Positions 49,551-60,910 of a stretch of DNA of 64,000 nucleotides are shown here, piece by piece. The DNA lies in assembly GCA_000611775.1 (NCBI GenBank), contig KK106981.1, positions 7,740,023 through 7,804,022 on the forward strand, written 5' to 3'. The notes below the pieces were generated by a model that saw nothing but the letters and a program-made list of their open reading frames with translations, searched no databases and had not been told where the DNA came from. This stretch comes from Umbilicaria muhlenbergii (Eukaryota > Ascomycota > Lecanoromycetes > Umbilicariales > Umbilicariaceae). A program made the position numbers and the translations under genes. Each line of letters starts with the position of its first letter. The first letter of the stretch is position 1.

Positions 49551-50142
49551 ATGGCCGACGTCACCACTCAGCCTTTGCATCAGCGGGCCGCCACGCCACT
49601 CGCATCTGCCCAGCGTCGCCAGCGATCGACTCCTTCCCCTTCACCGTCCCCGGATGAGTCCTCGACTCCGATGCAAAATCTTGGCAGTCTTGATTAGGTG
49701 ATCACCGTTCTTGCCTCACTGTCCCCCGTGCTTCACCCGTCTCGTGCTCCGTGGCCCGGAAAGGTGCCCCGCTTACGATCGTTCATGTATGAGACCGCAA
49801 AGGGCGAAAGCACAATACGAGAGGAGCAAATACGAGGTGGAAATCAAGGTAATTCAGCAGGTTATCTCGAAAGATGGCACGGACGTCGCAGCCGGAGTTC
49901 TTAGGGCATCGGAATCAGGGTCTGCCTTCAAATCGAGCGTCATGGATGTGTGTGCAAGAGGCTGCCGTGCTTGCTGCTCACCGTGTTTGCTTGATCTTCG
50001 GATACCTGTCCCGCCCCGCTTGATCTGCGGCTGGCAGTTCCGCGCCGCACCTCCCAAAGGTGCACACCTGTCATCTGGTTGGCTGTCGGGACTCATGCTA
50101 CCGGCCGGACAGTTCCTGAAAGAAAAGGGGCTGGAGAATTGA
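49551..50142 (+). pseudogene. Possible decayed or split small gene
   Basis: ATG 49551 opens a 48-codon frame (MADVTTQPLHQRAATPLASA, then a Ser/Pro run) that looks like the N-terminus of a real protein but stops at TAG 49695-49697. Beyond it, another frame (49711-50142) has stretches such as AKAQYERSKYEVEIKVIQQV. An arrangement with Ser/Pro-rich N-terminus then Tyr/Lys-rich helix recalls V-ATPase assembly factor Vma22, but I cannot join the parts by splicing. It may be a decayed gene, a gene with exons I misread, or chance. Confidence 0.25.
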
Positions 50143-50643
50143 AAGCCGATACGTACAATGTGAGGGGAGGACTGTGTGCGCAGTAAACGAAACCTAGTCA
50201 AACGCCGTTGTTACCAGCGCATGCCCAGCCGTGGAAGCATGACCATGCTTTTCTCACATCTTCCGGGGACGTTATGTTCTATTTCCAGGTGCGGCCGTAC
50301 CAAACGGCCGCCGAAGCAGGGTATCGTACATTGTTGAGAAGCAAAGAAATATGCCGGCATATTGGCCATATGTATATACAACCACAGGACATACTACATG
50401 CAATCTCACTTTCTGGCATAACCCGGTTTAAAAGACGTCAGAGCTCCAAACACCCAAACCCAATAAAAACGTGGAGAGGTACGCCGACGCAGTCCATCGG
50501 CGCCGCTTATGCAGACAACTGTACCGTTATATGCATGGGTATCATGGAAATCATTGCTGGCACCTCTCAACGTTTCGGAATCGACCCCGTATTCACCAAT
50601 CCCAAAAATCCATCATCTAGTCGTTTGAAAGGGGATCGAATTA
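50143..50643. other. Intergenic, 3' flank of the Rictor gene
   Basis: A plus frame at 50208-50750 overlaps the last Rictor exon antisense and has no domain. Nothing else seen. Confidence 0.5.
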
Positions 50644-53600
50644 TCATCCACCGTCGCTGTGATCCGGTTCATCATCTAGGTCCTCATCAGATGAGGCCTC
50701 ATCTTCTAGCACGATATGTCTCATTACGCTCTTGTCGAAAAGATCGATGACGAATCTTCTCACCGGTAGGCGGAACGTGTGATTCTCGAGGATGTGCATG
50801 ACCTTCCGGAAGAGTGGGATCTGGCTGAAATTCTCTGCTCGTTTGGATTTAATACTGACGAGAGTGTAAGCCCACAATTACGAGTCCCCAAGTTGAAACT
50901 TACCCGTGCAAATCAGTGGCTGCCCTCTTGGTCAGCACTGTGTTGCTTAGATCAACCACCAAGCTAAGGATGCGAGCGTTGATAGGATCATCATCCAGCG
51001 GAGCAGCCTTCGAAACCACCGCTACCGTGCATCCCAATGGTTCATCGAAGGTCCGTCGTGAAAGGTCGAGCTAAGACATACAGTCAATTTCTGCTCGTCT
51101 GAGAGAGAAACGATTATGTTGGCTTACCGAGAAGAGCACACCCAAGTTGGGAGGAAGACAGTATCCGATAGATTGGCCCAAGGTGTTCGCTGCAGTGTCC
51201 CACCCATATTCGGCAAGTATCTCGGTCCCGTGGAGACTGCGTGAGATGAGACCAAGAACAAAGAAAGCTGTTCCCCTCATCGTCATGACGTCTGACTTCT
51301 CCGCGATCCTTACAATCCACGTAACAACATCCGTCTCTTCGAGGAACGGCGCTCCCAACTCCATGGACCCTATATTACCAATTGCCCATAGACAGCCCTT
51401 GACCTTGAGCATGGTCTCCTGGTCTTCACTCTCAGACCAAAAGTCTTGTACAGTGGCAACAAAGTCCCCAAAGTGCCCGGACTGCTCTAGCAGCTTGCAT
51501 CCCTCTCTTGTCCTTGTAAGCTCTCTGTAGAAATGCGGAGGTACCATGCCGGCATTCAGTCGCTGAAAGCTTTCATCAATGCCAGACATTGGCCGCTCGG
51601 ACAGCTCCAACAGTGCCCGAGATAGTGAAGCTTCAACCAGGGTGACATAGCTATCATTGCGGCCTAAGAACCAGTCATCCATTTCCTGTGTAATATAATC
51701 AAGGCCATCCAAGTATTGATAGCCTAACGATGTCGATAGAAATCGAAGAAGTAAGGGTGCTCCTATCTCACCCAAATGATCCAGAGCTGGGCGGCATTGC
51801 ACGACATATTCGAGAGAATGCAATTGGTTGCAGGCTTCTTCCAAGATTTGTATGGCGGATTCGCAGACTTCTACCTCTGGATCGTAAAGTTGCGTGACAA
51901 GTAATCGAATGGCCCACTCAGCATTCCCGGAGCTAGCGACATTGCTCCTGGTACTTTGCGGTTTTCGCGTTGCATACTTTCGCAAGAGCTTGGTGGAGAA
52001 GATACGTACAGCTTTTGGGCACGCGGTAAGAGCTTTCGATAGCATAACCCGGAGATGGCTGTCCAGTGAGAAATCCATATTTCCAAGCAATACTTGCACG
52101 AGATCACCGCGGCTCCGTAGTTCCACGATGTGATAGAACATGTTGATCATCCGCCACCGCTCGATCATCAGGAGCCCCTGTGGATCACTACTTAAAACTC
52201 CCAGAAGGGCGAAATAGCCCCCCGTTAGTGTTTCTGTGATGCGATAAGGTGAGAAGAGCGGTGCCTCTGAGGTCAAGCCACTCGTCCTATCAAGCTGAGC
52301 AAGACATTCAGCGAGTTGCCGCAGGAGCTTGCTCTCTGCTAGGTACCGAATACCTTCCGGATTTTTTAGCAACGTGCGCAGCAGTGCGCATCCGGTCCGT
52401 ACATAGCGCTGATTCGGCTTTGTGTTTTTAATATCAGAAAATCGATACTTGAATGGTCGATAAAACCCAATGAGCCTTTTCAGGAATTTGGTTGCACTTA
52501 TCGCTTCGAGAAGACGTTTCGGGTTCAGCAGTGGCCCATCGATAAGATCATTGATGAGATCCCACTTCCATTTCAAGTAGTTGACTGTGTTGAGTACCTG
52601 GGTCTCAAGCAGGAAAGAGCGGAATTGTAAGTCATCCATCTCCACACTTAGCTTGGTGCTACCTGATTCCGCTGGTTTTGGGATATTGGGTTTGTCCCAA
52701 CCGCCGGGGTTCAAGGCTTCCTCCGCCCTTGAAGCAAGACCAGACCTGTATAAGGTTCTATTTATACTGTCGATTTGATATACCGTTCCGGTGGTCGTAG
52801 AGAAACCCTCTGCGTCTTCTTTCGCTGCGGCAGCGAGTAAGTCTGGTAATATTTGCAAGTTAGCGCTTATTGTACTCGGGAGGGAGTGATTCGCTAGCTT
52901 CATCACTTCTCCCAAAAGTAGGATGGCCTTTCTCCTCAGTGTGAGGTCAATCGTGCCCTCCACAAGGTCAGACAATGCCTGAAGTGAAAATCAGCCGTTG
53001 TAGCCCTTGTGGATGGAATGGTGTTTACTTTGAGAAGCCCACAATGAATTAGTACGGCTAAGACCAGGGCAGTGTAGTGCCCGACAAGGCTAAAGTTGCT
53101 ACTGTCCTGATCGTTGTCGGGTCTTGGCCGATAATCCGAAGATTCAGCTTTCAGGTTGGCCACTCGTCCATAGGTGGTTAATCTTCGACCAGCTAAAAAC
53201 GAAGAGGTCCATGAAGGAGGCTTGATATGCAGAACATCAAAGAACAGCTCTAAAATCAAGTCTCTTGCCAAAGGTGCAGGGTAGTAAAGTGACAACAGCA
53301 GCGATTTTATGGATGTGAAGTTTTGCCGAGATAATGTAAAGATTCCGGGCCAGCTCTTCAGCATGGCTGCAATCGATCTGGCGTTCGTCCTCAACCTCTC
53401 TTCGTGCCCGTGTACAGCCAAAGGATCTGTAAAGGGCGAAAAGGCAGCCTCCAATTCATAGCCAGATCGTAGGAGTTTCCGCTGATGTGGGGTGTCAAGC
53501 AGATGCAGAAACGCGGACACAAGGCTTTCAGATCCGTGATAGTTGCCTTCCGCAAGTGCATCTGTGAGAGATCCAATGCCTCCTGCAGTGACGACCAGAG

Positions 53601-54768
53601 ATGGTTCCCGGACGAGAACCTCCACAAGAGTTAAGACGGCCATGCTCCTCAGGCGATCCTCGTAATGCTCTGCCACCGAGACAACGGTCCGCACAACTGC
53701 ATTCGACAATTCTCGTACACCATCCTTGACATCTAAAAATGCCCTCACAAACTTAAGAGCTTGCTCACGCTCGATACTCGCTTTGCTTTCCTTCACAAGC
53801 GATAGAATCACCAGCTCGTCAGTATGCAGGGCCCTGATGGTCTGAAGAGACTTGCGATCGGCTATAGCGTATCTCGTAAGTCGATAACCAGCGGCAACAA
53901 CTTCTCTACTGTCACTGAGGAGCATCATTTGGATGCGCAAGCCGAAAATCGACCAAGCCAGGTCATACTTCAGAGTGGGATGGCGCTTGAAGAGCTTGAC
54001 AAGGTTGTTGGCTCGTTCCACGTAGTAATCCGGTTGCATTCCCTCCACCTCTAGGGCTTGCAAAATGTCGGCTAAGACGTAGGTAGGTGACTCGGTTTCT
54101 AGCTCGTTATCCTGCGACTCTGCTGAAACAACAACAACAGCAAGGTTCTCCTCTGTCCTGGACGGAGACCTTAAGGGACTTCCGCGAAATAAGCTCGACA
54201 GCCGACTCTTATTCGGCGTTGTTGGTCGCTTGGCGCGTTGGATCTCTTCTTCGAGCTGAGATTTCAGCTCTGCAATTTTACGATTTGAAGAGTTCAATTC
54301 CGACTCCACCTTCAGTCTTTGATCCCTGGTTTGTTTCGCATTCTTCGACGCAAGCGCTTCCAGCAGATTCTCCGACCCAATCTTAATTTTAGTCTCCTTG
54401 TTGATCTTGTCCCTGAACTCGGCTTGCCGTATTTCTGAGGCAGTCCCACCTTCCTCGCGCCCATCATCCCTACTCGTATATCCACCAAGGTCCAATCTTG
54501 GTGTCCCACTTCGGGGTACGCCCACACTCCTCAAGTCAGAGCTGAAACTACCAGGTGCTTGTCCGGATGGAGCAAGGGAAGCACCCCTCGGCCCAACGCC
54601 AACGCTGGTATTGGACAAAGAGCGGCCGTCCTTTCCCACCCTGGGCGGCGGGTACAGTCCATCTTTCTCACTATGCACACCTTCCGGACTCGACATGGAC
54701 CGTGACTGCTTGAATGCATTGTTCTGTGTGGGCGTCACGGAGGAGCCTAGAGTACTAGACGGAGCCAT
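50644..54768 (-). CDS. TORC2 subunit, Rictor/Ste16/Tsc11 family
   Basis: Exons 54768-53029, 52978-51128, 51070-50904 and 50854-50644 give 1322 residues. A disordered Ser/Gly-rich N-terminus leads to a coiled coil (about 115-180, KINKETKIKIGSENLLEALA onward, HR1-like). The long armadillo-like helical body follows, with Rictor N-terminal block SPTYVLADILQALEVEG and LVKLFKRHPTLKYDLAWSIF. The middle domain has QFRSFLLETQVLNTVNYLKW and the C-terminal Rictor-V block KGCLWAIGNIGSMELGAPFL, RGTAFFVLGLISRSLHGTEI. The tail is acidic (EDEASSDEDLDDEPDHSDGG). Rictor is the defining scaffold of TOR complex 2, acting on AGC kinases and the actin cytoskeleton at the plasma membrane. The introns are 50, 57 and 49 bases. 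Confidence 0.93.
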
Positions 54769-55548
54769 CAGCTCCCAATTTCACCTGGCGCAGTCGACCT
54801 CCGTCGCAAGGTTGACACGTTCATTGCACCGAGACCATCCATTGATACAACATCGATGCCACGAGGGGAAGCAAGTGCAAGTCTTCAATTCGCTGAGTGT
54901 AGCCCTTGTGTCCAGTGTCCAGACGTGGTGAGTGAAGGGCGGGGACTGGGGGTAGGTACCACGTCACTATGTGAATGTGGTGGTCTAGCCTCCGGTGGCG
55001 TTGACAGCTCTGCCAAAAGGCGGTGCAAGTAGCTTTGTAAGAAAAGACGAGCGTCCTTTGCAGGGCCGAGTTCAGAGGGGCAATAATGTTCTGCAATGAT
55101 AGATCCACAATAGATGATCACAGCCGTGGCAGAGTCGAGATGCCCAGTTTGGCTTTCGGCAGATCGGCGCCCAAATCGAAATGCGCTATTCTCGATTGGA
55201 TGGTCACAAGGCTGACCTAAGCCTTGAAATAAGGTAGCTGCCGGCAATTGTGGCATGTCTGGCATTTGTGCACTTTGTGCATTTTGTGCACTCTGACAGC
55301 TGCATGTCTCAACGCTCCTCCTCGAAACATTCCGGCCACACGTGACACCAATTCGGATCCTCCTTGTGGTGTCAAAGTCGAGAAGCAAGCTACAGGCATC
55401 GGTATTCGCCGGACCTGCTCTCAAGCTCTTCTTAGGCGTACTTATCAAGCCACCTGTGGGAGCATATTTCTTGTGTCTGCTCTAGTAGCCGACCCATGTC
55501 TCGAAGTACTTGGTACTTGGATTCAAGAGCGGTCCGGCGATATGCTAA
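54769..55548. other. Intergenic between divergent genes
   Basis: A 187-codon minus frame (54885-55448) has no recognised domain. A short TTTGTGCA(C/T) tandem repeat lies at 55264-55292. The right part leads into the urate oxidase promoter. Confidence 0.45.
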
Positions 55549-55562
55549 TCGGGATCGCCCGA
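55549..55562 (+). promoter_or_regulatory. Perfect UaY-type purine-activator site
   Basis: TCGGGATCGCCCGA fits the TCGG-N6-CCGA element recognised by the purine-pathway activator UaY in Aspergillus nidulans. It lies 264 bases upstream of the urate oxidase start, the expected target gene. Confidence 0.75.
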
Positions 55563-55568
55563 CAGCGA

Positions 55569-55605
55569 TGATAAACATCCTTGCATTTTCTATCAAGAGC
55601 TATCT
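55569..55605. promoter_or_regulatory. Cluster of three GATA (HGATAR) sites
   Basis: TGATAA at 55569-55574 (plus), TGATAG at 55590-55595 (minus) and AGATAG at 55600-55605 (minus) sit within 37 bases next to the UaY-type site. AreA-type GATA factors bind such sites to relieve nitrogen repression, fitting urate use. Confidence 0.6.
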
Positions 55606-55825
55606 TAAATACCCCTCCCTGACTCGCAACAATGAAGAAGGTCAGGAATATATGAACATAGACTGATCGAAGGCACTATAACCAGCTACTTTCTCCAGTC
55701 AATTGCTGAATACTTGCTACCAGTCATTGACCTCTCTCCACTGTCGTCTTTGCCTTAGAGCGTATCAGCACCAGCAGTCGTAGTTATCCCCTCCTTTACA
55801 CACTCACATTTCTTTTTCCGTCAAC

Positions 55826-56851
55826 ATGTCCCAACTCACCTCTGCACGGTATGGCAAGGACAACATTCGTGTGTACAAGGTCCACCGTGACCAGGCGACC
55901 GGTGTGCAAACCGTTGTTGAGATGACTGTATGTGTGCTGCTGGAGGGTGAAATCGGAACATCGTCAGTCTCGCCGAGGGAGAAGTTGTGGAACCTGAGCT
56001 TGATACTAACGTTACACAGCTACACCCAAGCCGATAACAGTGTCGTCGTTGCAACCGACACCATGAAAAACACCGTCTACATCATAGCCAAGCAACACCC
56101 CGTCACACCACCCGAACTCTTTGCCTCTATCATCTCCACCCACTTCATCACGATGTACAAACACATCCACGCCGCTCATGTCAAGGTCATCACACATCGC
56201 TGGACTCGCATGACTGTCGGCGGCAAGCCGCATCCGCACTCCTTCTTCCGCGACGGCGCAGAGACCCGTAACGTCGAAGCCGTTGCTCGAGAAGGCAAAG
56301 GCATCGCTATCCGTTCCGCTATCGCAGGTCTCCTCGTCCTCAAGAGCACCGGCTCTGCCTTTCACCACTTTGTTCGCGACGAGTACACCTCGCTCCCAGA
56401 GGTGTACGACCGTATCTTGAGCACCGAAGTCGACTGTGGATGGACATGGAAGAACTTTGACGGACTCGACCATGTCAAATCTATGGTACCGAAATTCGAC
56501 GAGGCATGGAACAATGCCCGGACCATTACGATCAAGACCTTTGCCACGGATAGTAGCGCAAGCGTCCAGAACACAATGTACAAGATGTGTGATCAAATTT
56601 TAGCCGCTGTGCCGGCCGTTGCTGCCGTCGACTATTCGTTGCCGAACAAACATTATTTCGAGATTGGTAAGTCTTCTGTTGACTCACTTTAAGTAGAGCA
56701 ACAAGTATCGCTAACCATCATCGCAGACTTGAGCTGGCATAAAGGTCTCAAGAACACCGGCAAAGACGCCGAGGTGTATGCTCCGCAGTCGAACCCGAAT
56801 GGTTTGATCCAGTGCACTGTGAGCCGTCAAGGGAAGTTGTCGAAGTTGTGA
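55826..56851 (+). CDS. uaZ: Urate oxidase (uricase), peroxisomal
   Basis: Exons 55826-55962, 56020-56666 and 56727-56851 give 302 residues, the usual uricase length. The sequence begins with SARYGKDNIRVYKVHRD, carries VQTVVEMTVCVLLEG, the ADNSVVVATDTMKNTVYII block with the catalytic Thr, TFATDSSASVQNTMYKM and VDYSLPNKHYFEIDLSWHKG with the conserved His. It oxidises urate with O2 to 5-hydroxyisourate. The last three residues are SKL, a type 1 peroxisomal targeting signal. The start ATG follows GTCAAC and a pyrimidine-rich leader. The upstream region has a perfect TCGG-N6-CCGA site and three GATA sites, so induction by purines and nitrogen control are expected. Convergent with the uL13m gene. 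Confidence 0.95.
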
Positions 56852-57040
56852 TATGTTATGTTAGAGTGTCTATTTGGTTAGCGTTCGGTAAGCGCCGGGC
56901 GAATTTTGGATTAACATGTACTTTGGAAGAGCTCAATGGTAGTTTTATACATATCTTTCCGTACAGCAGGTAACGACTTTAATAGCAGATGCTGATCCCA
57001 AATATTGAACGCCCGTGATGCATACAATGACAATGATGTA

Positions 57041-57779
57041 CTAAACCGACTTCATCTTCTCCGTCTCCGTCTTCACCTCTGGCATACCCGTGATTCGTGT
57101 TCGACCATCGAATTTAACCAGGTTTGCCCTATACGGATGCGCCGCTCCCTCAAATACTATGGCCTATTGTCAGCCCGATCTCTTCAATCAAGCGCCCACG
57201 GCATCCCCATCACGAGTCTCCGAAATGCGCATAGAATCCTCATGCTCATGCTCATGCCCCTACCCATCTCCAAAAACAAAAAGCACCACTCACCCTTCAA
57301 CCTCGCCAACCGATCATCCCTCAACCGATTCTTCGGCAACATGCCCCTAACCGCCTTCTTCAACACCTCCCCACCCCCCCACTTTCTCACCAACCCCTCC
57401 ATATTAATCTCCTTCAAGCTCCCCGGCCGCGTCGAATGCCGGTAGTATTTCTTCTGCTGCATCTTCTTGCCCGTCACCAGCACATCGGTGCAGCCGGTCG
57501 CGACCACGTAGTCGCCGCAGTCAGTCGATGGGTCCCAGATCGGCTTGTGCTTGCCCATGAGGAGGATGGCGATGCGGGAGGCGAGGCGGCCGAGCGGGAG
57601 GGTCGTGGGCGAGGAGAGAGAGATGTGGTGCCAGGCGCGGGAGTAGGCGAGGCGGGTCTGCGGGGAGGAAGAGGGTTAGTAAGGGTGTGGGAGGGAGGGG
57701 GTCGTCAATGGTGGAGGGGGATTTCGTAGAGGACGGAGATGTTAGGGTGATCACTGACTCGGCCGACTGTTTGCGACAT
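57041..57779 (-). CDS. Mitochondrial ribosomal protein uL13m
   Basis: Exons 57779-57759, 57657-57294 and 57156-57041 give 166 residues. Exon 1 is only seven codons (MSQTVGR). Then come TRLAYSRAWHHISL, GRLASRIAILLMGKHKPIWD, PSTDCGDYVVATGCTDVLVT and GKKMQQKKYYRHSTRPGSLK, the diagnostic L13 core with its Lys/Arg-rich rRNA-binding loop. GMLPKNRLRDDRLARLK leads to FEGAAHPYRANLVKFDGRTR. It is a structural protein of the mitochondrial large subunit. The short fungal-type C-terminal extension ends TEKMKSV. Introns are 101 and 137 bases. Within exon 2 the sense strand changes from C-ending to G-ending codons near 57440. Confidence 0.93.
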
Positions 57780-58218
57780 TGTTGGCGGTGTCTACTTAGC
57801 TGCTCATTCTACTTAGCTGCTCATTGTCCGTAGCATCGACTGGGCCAAAAGGAAGGACTGAGGTTGAATAAGCGCCCGAAGACGTGAAATCCAATTTGAA
57901 GTTCGTGGAGATGTATGATGTTGCTCTCGCTATCGAGAAGCACTTTTCGATGTCAAGTCTTGGCATATTAAGACAGAAATCTGCCCCCAGCTCAGTTGGG
58001 GCTCGCGCAGGGCTGCCGCTTTTAGCGAGCGAGCTGGGTGACCAAGGGGTGATGCAGCATCCCGTCCGAGTGAGAACGCCCATCCTTTATCCTTCCACTC
58101 ACCCATCCCCGAACGTTCGAACATCCAGAGAAGCACGCGCGCGCGCCTTCGCACTCTCTCGCACTCTCTCTACCAAAGCCCCATTCAGGTGGTCTCGGAG
58201 ATGGCTGCCGTGATGGGG
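57780..58218. other. Intergenic
   Basis: Promoter of uL13m and of the small gene at 58326. A direct repeat TACTTAGCTGCTCATT occurs twice in tandem at 57792-57826. A CTCGCACTCTCT repeat lies near 58150-58172. Confidence 0.5.
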
Positions 58219-58224
58219 TATAAA
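58219..58224 (+). promoter_or_regulatory. TATA box
   Basis: TATAAA 102 bases upstream of ATG 58326, followed by a pyrimidine-rich leader with CAACA-rich sequence. This arrangement is typical of an inducible fungal promoter. Confidence 0.5.
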
Positions 58225-58325
58225 GGCAAACGGTGCGCCGCCAATAATCGCTCTTCTAACCACAGGATTGCTACCACCTCTTCAACAACATTCATTCTCG
58301 ACTTTCCCCTCTATTCCATACGATC

Positions 58326-58671
58326 ATGAGCTGGAAAGAAGTACCGGCAGAGGAGCTCCTAGAGAGAGCCGAAGCCAATAGTTACAAGCACGAAGCTCAC
58401 CAGACGGAGGATAGCATCAAGGACAATACAAAGTATGTAAGGAAGACCCTGAAGGATCAGAATGAGTGTCGAAAACAATCGCCTCAGGGCTGAAACTGCT
58501 CGTATCGGTCGCCTAGCAAGTGCCGCTCCAAGGCTTCAGCATCACCAATATCTTCCTCCTTTGCCTCATTATCGTCTGGCCCAAGCGAACCAATACTCTA
58601 TTGTGTCGATGCATCAATACACTGCTGGCCCCGGGCCTCATACCTCACCGGGTCTATGGTGCCATACCTAG
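58326..58671 (+). CDS. Small hypothetical protein
   Basis: The ATG follows a TATA box and a CT-rich leader. It begins MSWKEVPAEELLERAEANSY and continues hydrophilic and charged. Read without splicing it stops at 58491-58493 (55 residues). A GTATGT donor at 58433 and CCTCAG acceptor (58487) would instead give exons 58326-58432 and 58488-58671, 96 residues, with a Gln/His/Tyr/Pro-rich C-terminus. I favour the spliced form because of the good donor. I do not recognise the family. Promoter quality rather than homology is the main support. Confidence 0.45.
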
Positions 58672-59637
58672 CCCCATACCAACAAGAGATGTGTGCTCTG
58701 AAGCAAGCTCCGCATCGTTCTTTCACCCATTTCTTAGGTAATGATTCCCGTCTGCTGAACCCTTACATAACACGTGAGTGGTTTTTGTAGACCGCATCAA
58801 GGCACTAGCACCACCAAAATTACTAGAACTCTTGATCGTGAAAGGCAGAATGAACGAGTGGCAATCAGAGGCTGCTTGATCTATCCGATCTCTAAACCTT
58901 GAGCACACTGAGACTCTCGCCCCCACAGAAGGAACTCGCCATATTGTATTCCATTTCCTATTGGCTCTTTACTAAAAAGGTTTGCCTGTAATTCTAACCA
59001 CTATATGCGCCACATGTGCAAAGACGTCCCAGGGAGCGGCGTGGTAACGAGGGTAAGCACAAGATCTCCGATAGAAATAGTGCTGTTTTCACCACTTTCA
59101 AGCAGTCTTCATAAGCGAGAGGGGGGCACAGACTTTTGTCCCCCAACTCATACCGTGCCACCAGTGCCAGGCAGAGCTTGAATGGAAGACCATCAACACT
59201 CTCAATCTTTTTGGTATGGCGCGGCTAGAGCATATTGTTCCATACAGCCAATCACTTGGAATGCATATCGAGCCACTCGTACCAGACCAGGTATTGGCAC
59301 GAAGCGTACTTGCAACGCCCCCTCAGCCCTCCCTCTCATGAGGCACAGTGCGTAAAGCTGAGTGCAGAACAGCTAAATGGGGCAGAGTGCGTACAGCTGA
59401 TACAACGGCACGTCAAACTGTCTCCACTGCACTGCCCGCTCAGATCATTATGGAAGCATGTAAGGCAATTCCATTGGAGAGCCTCTGTGGAACCGCTTTC
59501 GAGCTGATAAAGGCACCAAAAGTTGTCCTACATGTCTGTCTCTCCGTTTTGCATCTACCAAAAAGCAAATCACAGTTTCTATAGATTGTCTTAGTTATCA
59601 AAGCCTGTCACGCTGATAGCCTTCTATACTTTTGACC
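58672..59637. other. Intergenic
   Basis: Only short frames with no features. Nothing recognisable as repeat or RNA gene. Confidence 0.5.
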
Positions 59638-60910
59638 ATGCCGCCTTCGATATCAAGAATTCCGGAGCTGAGCTTCAAGGCCAGTACAGATCTACGCTGT
59701 TCTACCGTCTGCTAACATCTGCCAACAGATTGCTTCTGGGACATTGGTCGGTCTTGTTCTCATAGCTGCCTTTTTTCGGATAGCTATCCAGATCAAAATT
59801 TGGCGCCGGCTCTTCTTGAGCGATGGCTTTCTACTATTTGCATGTATGTGCCTTTGCGCTGGCACAGGACTTCTATACCGGTCCACAGACCTTCTTTATA
59901 CGGAACAGGCGCTGTCTGTGGATCCTTTCTCAGTCACACTACCGCCTGACTTTTTCGATCAGGTTGTGTACGACCTCAAACTCCTTTTTGCTTATCAAAC
60001 GGTGATGTGGACGGTCGTATTTTCTGTCAAATTTTCGTTTCTCTGCTTCTTCAGGCCACTTATCAGACGCTTGAAAAGGCTTACGCTTTGGTGGAACTTC
60101 GTGACTGTGTCCACAGCGCTTGCCTGGGGTGTTTGCGCCGTGGATGTTTTTATCATCTGTCCCCATTTCGACCTTTCGTCAAGTAAGCCTCTTTGTCCCC
60201 AATTCCGCTTTTGAGCTATCTCTCTAACTCTTTCATAGCTGATAAGTGCAATGCTCGGTCGTTTCCATTAACCGGAAGGCTCGACCAATCTCCATTCTGG
60301 TTATTTGCTTAGATGTGGTCACAGATATAATGAGTGAGTAGGTAGTTGCCCTTCTAAGCTTCAGACCCTAATCTTCTCAGTCATTAGTATTCCGTTTATT
60401 CTACTCTGGAACGCTAGAATCAAGCCCCGGCAGAAATTTGGGCTGCTGTTGTCCCTATGTTTGAGCATAAGTATGATTATCATTGCCATGATCAGAGCTT
60501 CTGTCTTGCCCAGCGCCACAAAAGTTCAAGATGTTCCATGGGAGATATTTCTGCTACAGCTTGAGGGTTGTGTCAGTGTATTGATGGCTGCAGCCAGCGC
60601 CTTTCGCTCGTTGTTTGCATCCGAAGGCTCGAGGGCATCACGCAAGAAACAAAATATAATATGGGCGGCTCGCGAAAAGATCTGGAACCGTAGAAAGCGT
60701 ACATTGGGCTCCGGGTCTGATACAGAGACCAACGGCTTGCCATCGATCCCTTCAGCTACTATGACTGGTCTACGTACATATATAGCTGGTGGCGCGAAGC
60801 CGGATGTGTTGAGGTCTGAGTTTGACGAAGGATCTGACAGTCTCCCCTTGGCTGTTAAGAAACCAGAGACTCTCCACACCCGGAATGAGTCTGCAGGAGA
60901 GGAGGTATGA
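59638..60910 (+). CDS. PTH11-like / fungal rhodopsin-domain integral membrane protein
   Basis: Certain exons: about 59729-60182, 60247-60333 and 60381-60910. Hydrophobic segments: TLVGLVLIAAFFRIAI; DGFLLFACMCLCAGTGLL; DLKLLFAYQTVMWTVVFSV; WNFVTVSTALAWGVCAVDVF; ISILVICLDVVTDIMIISIP; FGLLLSLCLSISMIIIAMIR; and a seventh near SVLMAAASAFRSL. The DLKLLFAYQ, VCAVDVF and IPFILLWNARIKPRQK elements match the fungal rhodopsin-like domain of PTH11-type receptors. The C-terminal about 110 residues are a charged cytoplasmic tail. No CFEM domain. The proposed first exon (ATG 59638, MPPSISRIPELSFKA) is one base out of phase with an acceptor at 59728. An acceptor at 59765 restores phase but removes part of the first membrane segment. 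The ligand is unknown. Confidence 0.75.

Noticed and set aside
54885-55448. 187-codon minus frame between Rictor and urate oxidase
   Set aside because: No recognisable features and it runs across a short tandem repeat; probably chance.
60234-60312. Separate exon in the receptor gene starting after CATAG at 60238
   Set aside because: It leads to a stop; the AAG acceptor at 60246 gives an uninterrupted membrane segment ISILVICLDVVTDIM.
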